Of a stretch of DNA of 64,000 nt, positions 58,490 to 64,000 are shown piece after piece. The notes below the pieces were generated by a model. It was not told where the DNA came from. It ran no database searches and saw only the letters and a program-made list of their open reading frames with translations. Source of the stretch: Pseudomonas sp. SJZ079. GTDB taxonomy: Bacteria > Pseudomonadota > Gammaproteobacteria > Pseudomonadales > Pseudomonadaceae. The translations under genes were made by a program, and so were the position numbers. Location: assembly GCF_007993865.1 (NCBI RefSeq), contig NZ_VIUH01000003.1, positions 1 to 64,000 of the forward strand. The letters are read 5' to 3'. Every line of letters begins with the position of its first letter. Within the stretch, counting starts at the first letter, position 1.

Positions 58490-59260
58490 TCAATCGTATT
58501 CGGCGGCCTCGTGTTCACCGAGCAGGCGCCGCTGGCGCGGGGTGCAGGCGGCCAGCACGTGTGGGTTGAAGTGAAAGGCCAGATAAGGCGAAAATTTCTG
58601 CGCGACCATGCGCCGGCCGTAGTGCACCTGCAACAGGTAGCGCGTGCGGTCTGGCGTGCGGTTGCGACTGCCAGCGTGCCACAGCTCGCTGCGCAGGAAC
58701 AGTGCGTCGCCGGCGTGGCACAGTACCGGCTGTGGCGCCAGGCCCTGCCACTGGCTTTCGCCCTCGATCGGCGGGCGTCCGGCGCGGTGGCTACCGGGGA
58801 TCACCAGGGTGGGGCAGAGGTCGGCGTCGATGTCATTCAGGTACAGCTGCGCGGTGCAGATCTGCATGGGCAACAGAAAGGACGGGTCGGCCAGCAGCGT
58901 TGTCGGCAGCGCCATGGCCAGGTAGTCCAGGTGCAGGTCGGCGCCGATAAAGCCGGGGTGGCAACGCCAGGCCGTCTGGCCAATCACATGGCAGTCCGCC
59001 CCCAGGCAAGCCTCGGCCAGCTCGATGACCCCCGGCGGGTCGAGGTAGGGCAGCCACAGTGGGTCACGGTTGAACACGCATTTGTAGTGGTCGACCAGGC
59101 CGCTGTAGTCCCAGTGCTGCGGGCGCAGGGCGTCGATGGCGGTGCGCAGTTCCGCGACCTGGCGGGCGTTCAGCACCCCGCGCAGCAGCACATAGCCCTG
59201 TGCATGCATGGTCTGCAGGCGCTCGGCGGTCAGTTCGGGGGCAACGCTGCGGCTGGACAT
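58490..59260 (-). CDS. Phytanoyl-CoA dioxygenase family protein
   Basis: Fe(II)/2-oxoglutarate-dependent oxygenase of 256 residues from the ATG at 59260 (GGAGGA upstream). The iron ligands fit H-x-D in GADLHLDYLAM and a distal His in SELWHAGSRNRTPDRTRYLLQ (just past it). GYVLLRGVLNARQVAEL is the usual N-terminal strand. Related enzymes hydroxylate lipids, ectoine or halogenated compounds; the substrate is not evident. An upstream open frame adds 18 doubtful residues. Confidence 0.88.
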   Translation of the reverse strand: MSSRSVAPELTAERLQTMHAQGYVLLRGVLNARQVAELRTAIDALRPQHWDYSGLVDHYKCVFNRDPLWLPYLDPPGVIELAEACLGADCHVIGQTAWRCHPGFIGADLHLDYLAMALPTTLLADPSFLLPMQICTAQLYLNDIDADLCPTLVIPGSHRAGRPPIEGESQWQGLAPQPVLCHAGDALFLRSELWHAGSRNRTPDRTRYLLQVHYGRRMVAQKFSPYLAFHFNPHVLAACTPRQRRLLGEHEAAEYD

Positions 59261-59313
59261 GCTGTCGATTCCTCCGCGCCTGAGGCTGTGGCGGAGATCC
59301 GTGGGGCGGCGCA

Positions 59314-59451
59314 TCAGGGATTGCGGCTCGGGTCAGGTGTCGACAGGGACGACTGGCCACGCTCGGGGTTGGCGTCCAGCCTGCCGTGCAGGCGCTGACA
59401 CAAGGCATCGGTGCCGCCGATGTAGCAGTCCCCCGCCAGATTTGCGGCAGG
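59314..59451 (-). pseudogene. Possible 3' remnant of a gene
   Basis: On the minus strand 45 codons read AANLAGDCYIGGTDALCQRL and onward to a TGA at 59314-59316, with strongly GC-biased third positions as in real genes here. It is closed upstream by TAG (59452-59454) and has no start codon. The TGA overlaps a possible upstream ATG of the dioxygenase. I do not recognise the product; it may be the tail of a gene lost by mutation. Confidence 0.3.
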
Positions 59452-59786
59452 CTAATCGGCGTACTGGGGCTCACCAGCGGCTTGATCCGAGCCAGCATCG
59501 CGTAGGAGCAGACCCTGATTTGAGCATAGCCAAGCGCAGTTCCTGGCGCTTTCACCTTGCCGTCCGGGCTCGGGCGCACTCTGCCAAGCTGGCAGCCCAG
59601 GAGATCCCCCGTACCCCGCGCGCACGCCAGCCAGCGCCTGGACCTGGGCGATGATCCGCGCCTGCAGGCCCCGCGCGAACAGCCGGCGCGGGGCGACGAG
59701 GCGTAGGCCCAGAGGAGGGGTAGCGATCGCCGCCGGCCAAAGCCAGGCAGCCGACAGCCCCACGCGCGGCGGGGCAGGCCTGTCAG
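59452..59786. other. Region without a supported gene
   Basis: Open frames exist on the minus strand, but codon choice is unlike neighbours and there is no ribosome site. It may include decayed upstream parts of the remnant at 59314-59451. No repeat or hairpin stands out. Confidence 0.35.
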
Positions 59787-60161
59787 CTACCAACGTGGGC
59801 GGGCGTAATAGCCCCGATAGCGATCATGATGCTTATGGTGGTGCCGCCTGAACGAGTAGCGTGGCTCGATCACCACGGGGTAGGGCTGGTAATACCTCGG
59901 CTGCGGTGGGTAGTAAACGGGGTGTGGCGGCGGGTAGTACGCCGGTTGCGCCGGGTAGTAGACCACCGCAGGCGGCGGGTACGCCTCGACATACGCGGGG
60001 GCTGGGTCGTAACGGCTATTGGCGACGATGGCGCCGCCGACCACGGCGCCCAGGATGGCCCCGGCAATGGCGGCGTCTCGCTCGGACCCGCGTGCCTGTG
60101 CCTGACCGCCGAGTGCCAGGCCGGCCACGAGCACGGCGAGTAGGGGGATACGGTTAAGCAT
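59787..60161 (-). CDS. Exported Tyr/Pro-rich protein with glycine-zipper-like segment
   Basis: A 124-residue product from the ATG at 60161 (AGGAG at eight bases). Signal peptide ending near GQAQARG, a short glycine-zipper-like segment AAIAGAILGAVVGGAIVA, then repeats rich in Tyr and Pro (YYPAQPAYYPPPHPVYYPP) and a His/Arg-rich tail (RRHHHKHHDRYRGYY). Likely envelope-associated; the tail could bind metal. I do not know its function. Confidence 0.75.
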   Translation of the reverse strand: MLNRIPLLAVLVAGLALGGQAQARGSERDAAIAGAILGAVVGGAIVANSRYDPAPAYVEAYPPPAVVYYPAQPAYYPPPHPVYYPPQPRYYQPYPVVIEPRYSFRRHHHKHHDRYRGYYARPRW

Positions 60162-60494
60162 GATGGGTACTCCTGCGTAGCGTCGGCATGTGCCGGTTAC
60201 TAGCTTCGACCCTGAGCTGAATCGAACGTCTCGCGGGCTAAGGTAAAGCTTGTGTAAACCCTTCGAGGGCAGCTGTTGCACAGGTCACTCGTCCGCCCTT
60301 GTGACCCCTGCGCTCAGTGCGTTTGCGTTCGCCGTCTGCGGATGGTCGGAGCGCGCCTGACGCTGTGCTGCGCCCTGTTGCGGTCCGTTTGATTGGCTAT
60401 AAGGGGTCGCTTGGTTATTTTGTTGTTTTTTAAAATTCATATTTATCAACTATTTATTAGCTAAGAATGAGCGGCTAAGAAACTTGACGAAATA
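60162..60494. other. Intergenic region, AT-rich toward the promoter
   Basis: No gene is supported here. From about 60410 to 60490 the sequence is strongly AT-rich (GTTGTTTTTTAAAATTC), an upstream-element-like stretch just before the promoter at 60495. Confidence 0.4.
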
Positions 60495-60523
60495 TTGACT
60501 ATCCCGGTTTGCGGAACTAATAC
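60495..60523 (+). promoter_or_regulatory. Strong sigma-70-like promoter for the multiheme cytochrome gene
   Basis: TTGACT (60495-60500) and TAATAC (60518-60523) are separated by exactly 17 bases, downstream of an AT-rich stretch. The cytochrome gene starts about 235 bases later. A 62-codon open frame at 60556 in the leader has two Cys pairs but weak support. Confidence 0.65.
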
Positions 60524-60757
60524 CTTAGGTACGCTCAAGCAAATATGAGTGTTTCATGCGCTTGAGGCGGGTACCCGGACTGTGTGCTGCTAGGGCAATG
60601 TGCGAAGTCTGTCTGGGCCAATCCCGGTCTCTGTTGGCGCCTTTTCTAAAGCCTGCTCATGCGAGTAGATGGCTCGGTTGGTTAGTGCTGTCTGCACCAT
60701 TGGGCAGGGCGTGCGGCGACTGCGGCCCGGCGAAGTCGCGCTGAGGGAGGCTGTGAG

Positions 60758-62308
60758 ATGGGCAGAGTAGCGGGGAGGGCAGAGCAGGCTCAGCCCACAG
60801 CAGCCTGTGCCGTAGCGGATGCGGCCGATGACCGGCCGGTGGCCTTACGCTTGCTCAATTCGGCGTTCATGCGCTTTCTCTATTCGCTGGGCTTGCTACT
60901 GGCCGCAACGCTGCTGGCAACCCTGGTGGCCATCGACATGGCGGTGGGCGACGAGCCGCCAGGCAATGAAAAATGGCTGGAACCGGCGCGCTCCAAACTC
61001 ATGCATGTGATGAATGCCATGCCGTTCTTTCCGCACCGGGCCAACACCACGGGCAACCTGGTGTTGAATGTGAAGGACTTCGACGATGCCCAGGTGTGTG
61101 GCGCTTGCCACGTCGAGATCTACAAGCAGTGGCGTATGTCGATGATGTCTCAGGCCTGGGACGAGCCGATCTACCGGGCCTTGCTGAAAATGGCCAGCGA
61201 GGCCACCGAGGGCAAGGTGGATAATTTCTGCACCGGTTGTCATTCGCCGATCGGCCTCACCACCGGACAGATCACCGCGCAGGTCAACCGCTCCTCGATC
61301 GAAGACAGCGCCAAGAACCACCCGATGCCGGGGGTCGATTGCGAGTCGTGCCACAACATCAGTGCGCGCACCGGGCTGGACAACGGCGCTTACGTCATGA
61401 GCCCGCGCGCCCATGGCCGGCCGACCAAATATGGCCCGCGCAAGGATGCCGTTTCGCCCTATCACGATACCGTGTACTCGGCGCTGCACACCCGCTCGGA
61501 CTTTTGCGCCACCTGCCACAACGTCACCCATCCCTTCAGCAGCGTGGCGGTCGAGCGCACTTATGACGAATGGCTGGAAAGCCCCTACAGCTTCAACGAT
61601 GAAACCTGTCAGGACTGCCATATGCCGGGCTTTGCCGGTAAGGCCGCGATCATGGGGCCAGACCGCGAGCGGGTCGCCTCGCACTGGTTCAGTGGCGCCA
61701 ACGCTACGGTGCTCAGCTATCTCGGCCAGCACCAGGCCGCGCAGCGTGCGCGTGAGATGTTGGCGAGCGCGGCGCACATCCAGTTTCAGCCCCTGCCCCC
61801 CGACATGCTGCCCGGGCAATACACCACGGTCGCGGTCAAGGTGGCCAATGTCGGCGCCGGGCACAAACTGCCGACCGGTTTCCCGGAAGGGCGGGAGATC
61901 TGGATCGACTTCCAGGTGCGCGATGCCACCGGTCGTGAGCTTTATCGCCTGGGCGCGGTGAAGGACGGCAAAACCGAGGAGGACACGCGAAATTTCAAGG
62001 TGCACCTGGGCGACAAGGACGGTAACGAGTTGGACATCGAAGTCTGGAACGCCACGCAAATCCTCTCGGATAACCGCATCCTGCCCAAGGGCTACATCGT
62101 TCGCGAATTCTCTTTCCAGGTGCCGGCCGACGCGGTCGGGCCGCTGACCCTGAGCGCGAGCCTGAACTATTGGCCGTTCTCGCAGAAACTCGCCGACTAC
62201 CTGCTGGGCGCCGGCAAGATGCAGGTGGAGATCACCCAGATGGCCAGCGTCACCCAGAGCGTGCCTCTATCGAGGGCGCTGGCCAGTGCCGCGGCGATCA
62301 GCCCATGA
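60758..62308 (+). CDS. Membrane-anchored pentaheme cytochrome c
   Basis: A 516-residue multiheme protein. A membrane anchor or signal lies at about residues 39-59 (FLYSLGLLLAATLLATLVAI). Five CxxCH sites: CGACH 114-118, CTGCH 158-162, CESCH 195-199, CATCH 250-254 and CQDCH 284-288, in the style of cytochrome c554-type proteins. The C-terminal 200 residues are a heme-free beta-rich domain (VKVANVGAGHKLPTGFPEGR). GGGAGG seven bases before the ATG supports the 60758 start with a cytosolic N-terminal tail of 38 residues. Electron partners are unknown. Confidence 0.88.
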   Translation: MGRVAGRAEQAQPTAACAVADAADDRPVALRLLNSAFMRFLYSLGLLLAATLLATLVAIDMAVGDEPPGNEKWLEPARSKLMHVMNAMPFFPHRANTTGNLVLNVKDFDDAQVCGACHVEIYKQWRMSMMSQAWDEPIYRALLKMASEATEGKVDNFCTGCHSPIGLTTGQITAQVNRSSIEDSAKNHPMPGVDCESCHNISARTGLDNGAYVMSPRAHGRPTKYGPRKDAVSPYHDTVYSALHTRSDFCATCHNVTHPFSSVAVERTYDEWLESPYSFNDETCQDCHMPGFAGKAAIMGPDRERVASHWFSGANATVLSYLGQHQAAQRAREMLASAAHIQFQPLPPDMLPGQYTTVAVKVANVGAGHKLPTGFPEGREIWIDFQVRDATGRELYRLGAVKDGKTEEDTRNFKVHLGDKDGNELDIEVWNATQILSDNRILPKGYIVREFSFQVPADAVGPLTLSASLNYWPFSQKLADYLLGAGKMQVEITQMASVTQSVPLSRALASAAAISP

Positions 62309-62526
62309 AGTCGGCGCCGCCGAGGGATGCTCCGTCCCTATGGTGAGCCGTCAACTGGCACGACTTGAGCATTGCTGCGGTTGACCTTAATCTTGCGTTT
62401 GCGCAAACAGGGACGGTTAGCGTGAGGATTTGGCCAGCCGCCACGTCTTGCTGACCGTTGCTGGCGTGTTCGGCGTTGCCGATCCCTCTCATGTCGTTCG
62501 GTCACCATGACCGCTAAGGAAAGCCC

Positions 62527-63090
62527 ATGTCTCTGTTTCGCTTGTTGTCTGTTGCTGTATTCGCCATCGCCCTCACAGGTTGTGCCTCCTCGGCCAAGAT
62601 TGAAGGCATGACTGTTAGCGATAATCAGGTGCAGACCCTGCAGTTCGACAAACCACTGCATGACAACCTGCAACTCAACCCAGTCAATGGCGGTGAGGCA
62701 ACCAATCCGCTGTGGACCTCGGAAATCGACGGCCCAGCTTTCCAGGCTGCGCTGCAACAATCGCTGGACAAAGCCGGTCTGCTGAGTACTTCCAGCCATG
62801 CCCCTTTAGCCCTGCAAGCCAACCTGCTGCGAGTCGAGCAGCCGCTGTTCGGTTTGGATTTCAAAGTGACCACTGAGGTCGAATACACCCTGGTCGAGAA
62901 GGCCAGCGGCAAGGTGCTGTTTCGCGAAACACTGCGTACTCCTTTCACCGCCGGAGTGGGTGATTCCTTAGTCGCGGTCAAGCGCTTGCGTCTGGCCAAC
63001 GAGGGGGCAGCCAAAGAAAATATCGCCGCCCTGCTCAAGCGCCTGAGTGCATTGAAGGTCGATGCTAGCCAGGTCTCCCTGAGTCAGTAA
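62527..63090 (+). CDS. Lipoprotein of unknown function
   Basis: A 187-residue product with lipobox ALTGCASS (Cys near residue 19). The mature domain includes NPVNGGEATNPLWTSEIDG, FQAALQQSLDKAGLL and EVEYTLVEKASGKVLFRETL, similar in style to small UDP-type or YajG-like lipoproteins of Pseudomonas. It likely sits on the outer membrane inner leaflet. It ends at a strong terminator. Confidence 0.8.
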   Translation: MSLFRLLSVAVFAIALTGCASSAKIEGMTVSDNQVQTLQFDKPLHDNLQLNPVNGGEATNPLWTSEIDGPAFQAALQQSLDKAGLLSTSSHAPLALQANLLRVEQPLFGLDFKVTTEVEYTLVEKASGKVLFRETLRTPFTAGVGDSLVAVKRLRLANEGAAKENIAALLKRLSALKVDASQVSLSQ

Positions 63091-63107
63091 GCGCATCCAT
63101 GCTTGCA

Positions 63108-63141
63108 ACGAAAGCCCCGGTCCTCGGGGCTTTCGTGTTTT
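63108..63141 (+). terminator. Rho-independent terminator
   Basis: ACGAAAGCCCCG and CGGGGCTTTCGT form a perfect 12-base stem, followed by GTTTTTAAG. It ends the lipoprotein transcript and faces the convergent P460 gene. Confidence 0.85.
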
Positions 63142-63168
63142 TAAGGGCGTGCACTTAAGTGCGTCGGC

Positions 63169-63717
63169 TCAAGGCTTGTGCAACGTCGGATAACCCTGGC
63201 TGAACACCCAGTCGCTCTGCTGGGCCGGGACGTGGCAGCCCTTGCAGGTTTCCTCGAAGCTCTTCGATACATTCAACGCCGGGTTCTTCGCTTCGTACAG
63301 TGCCCAGCCCCAGCTCTCGCCCCAGTGCGGGTTGCCCTGGAAGCGGCCCTGACGGTCCTTGACCATCACGAACCAGACTGCGGTATCGCCGGCCCACTGC
63401 GCTTGGCCGGTGGTCTGCACGCCGTGCTCGACCTTGCGGATTTCCTTGATCAGTACGGCGCCGTCCGGAAACTCCCCGGTCTGGCGGTAGGCCTCGACTG
63501 CCTCGGCTTGGCTGTAGACGTCATGGAATCCATAACCGGGCGCCTTTTCGTCCGCCACCACCCAGGAACCGAGATGGCTCCAGCTCTTGCGGGCATCGGC
63601 GGGCAGGCTGATTTCGCCTTGGTCATTCACGTAGGTGCTGAAGGTGTGCTCGGCCAAATCCGCCGCGCTGGCGTTGAGGCTGGCGAGGGCGATGGCGAGG
63701 GACGCTAGGGTCTTCAT
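63169..63717 (-). CDS. Cytochrome P460-like periplasmic protein
   Basis: A 182-residue exported protein with signal peptide ending near NASAAD. It has the P460 fold pattern (KSWSHLGSWVVADE, GYGFHDVYSQAEAVEAYRQTGEFPDGAVLIKEIRKV in parts, AVWFVMVKDRQGRF, WGWALYEAK) and one C-terminal heme site CKGCH. Known P460 proteins oxidise hydroxylamine using a Lys- or Tyr-linked heme; the activity here is not proven. Followed downstream by a carboxymuconolactone decarboxylase-like gene cut by the window edge (upstream on this strand). Confidence 0.87.
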   Translation of the reverse strand: MKTLASLAIALASLNASAADLAEHTFSTYVNDQGEISLPADARKSWSHLGSWVVADEKAPGYGFHDVYSQAEAVEAYRQTGEFPDGAVLIKEIRKVEHGVQTTGQAQWAGDTAVWFVMVKDRQGRFQGNPHWGESWGWALYEAKNPALNVSKSFEETCKGCHVPAQQSDWVFSQGYPTLHKP

Positions 63718-63776
63718 GAGGATGCTCCTCTGTGGGGACGAGAAACGGCGGCGCCTGAGCCGGCGCCGCCGAACCG

Positions 63777-64000
63777 TTACAACGCAGCCTTGACCGGCGG
63801 GAAGTCGATGTCGGTGTGCGCCAGGTTGTTGGTGAAGTTGGTCAGCACGTTGAGCGCTACCTGGGCCACGACTTCGAGGATCAGGCCGTCATCCAGGCCC
63901 GCCTCGCGGGCGGCGAGCAATTCGCTGTCGTGAATGCGTCCACGCCGCGCCAGCACTTGCGTGGCCAGCTCGGCGGTGCGCGCCTCCAGCGGGTCGGCAG
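63777..64000 (-). CDS. Carboxymuconolactone decarboxylase family protein (partial)
   Basis: The C-terminal 73 residues of a gene running off the right edge; the stop is at 63777-63779. The tail reads EVVAQVALNVLTNFTNNLAH then TDIDFPPVKAAL, characteristic of AhpD-like/CMD family proteins of about 180 residues that act as peroxidase-like or decarboxylase enzymes. The active-site CxxC part lies outside the window. It is upstream of the P460 gene on the same strand, 59 bases apart, and may share its transcript. Confidence 0.8.
   Translation of the reverse strand, partial: ADPLEARTAELATQVLARRGRIHDSELLAAREAGLDDGLILEVVAQVALNVLTNFTNNLAHTDIDFPPVKAAL

Noticed and set aside
60556..60744. 62-codon frame in the leader of the multiheme cytochrome gene
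   Set aside because: It lacks a convincing ribosome site and the Cys-rich, Arg-rich product looks like chance in GC-rich DNA.

Overview
The window looks like chromosomal DNA of a Pseudomonas-lineage gammaproteobacterium. Most of it is GC-rich with high third-position GC. Gene order matches known Pseudomonas blocks: ispB / rplU-rpmA-obgE-proB; rpsT / murJ-ribF-ileS-lspA-fkpB-ispH; fimT-fimU-pilV-pilW-pilX-pilY1-pilE; and bauR / bauA-mmsA. REP-type palindromes and a REP-associated transposase also fit. The species cannot be fixed from the sequence alone.

Layout. 0-13 kb is conserved housekeeping: polyprenyl synthesis, ribosomal proteins L21, L27 and S20, the Obg GTPase, proline synthesis, lipid II flippase, FAD synthesis, Ile-tRNA synthetase, lipoprotein signal peptidase, an FKBP isomerase and IspH. 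13-21.6 kb is the minor pilin and PilY1 operon of type IV pili, read leftward, with a PilY1 whose VWA domain carries a large insert. 21.6-28.3 kb is a TetR-controlled RND efflux pair without an outer-membrane partner, followed by a Bcr/CflA exporter. 28.4-33.2 kb has a membrane PAS-GAF protein without an output domain, a DUF2790 protein, and a LysR-controlled oxidoreductase/monooxygenase pair. 33.3-35.8 kb is a copper-associated trio (DUF2946, PepSY membrane protein, PCu(A)C chaperone). 35.8-38.7 kb is a three-gene operon of two periplasmic solute-binding proteins on either side of a membrane diguanylate cyclase.

39-49.6 kb is nucleobase and amine catabolism: adenosine/adenine deaminase, 8-oxoguanine deaminase, a RAYT transposase inside an inverted REP pair, YigZ, a TetR regulator, the beta-alanine genes (bauR, bauA, mmsA) and a gamma-Glu-GABA hydrolase. 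49.7-51.7 kb has no convincing genes and holds a tandem repeat array. Three near-identical copies and one diverged inverted copy of a multi-hairpin element keep their stem-loops through compensatory changes. An AT-richer 5'-nucleotidase gene follows, then a NYN-LOTUS protein. 53.8-64 kb is mixed: a small lipoprotein, a TA-flanked MITE-like element, a band-7 protein, YjdM, an arylamine N-acetyltransferase, DoxX, a third solute-binding protein, a PhyH-type dioxygenase, a Tyr/Pro-rich exported protein, a five-heme cytochrome c with a strong promoter, a lipoprotein, a cytochrome P460-like protein and the end of a carboxymuconolactone decarboxylase family gene.

The strongest candidates for something undescribed are the covarying multi-hairpin repeat family (49.8-51.7 kb), the binding protein / cyclase / binding protein operon, and the PilY1 with three inserted beta-sandwich-like modules. 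All functions are read from sequence by eye; no database search was run.
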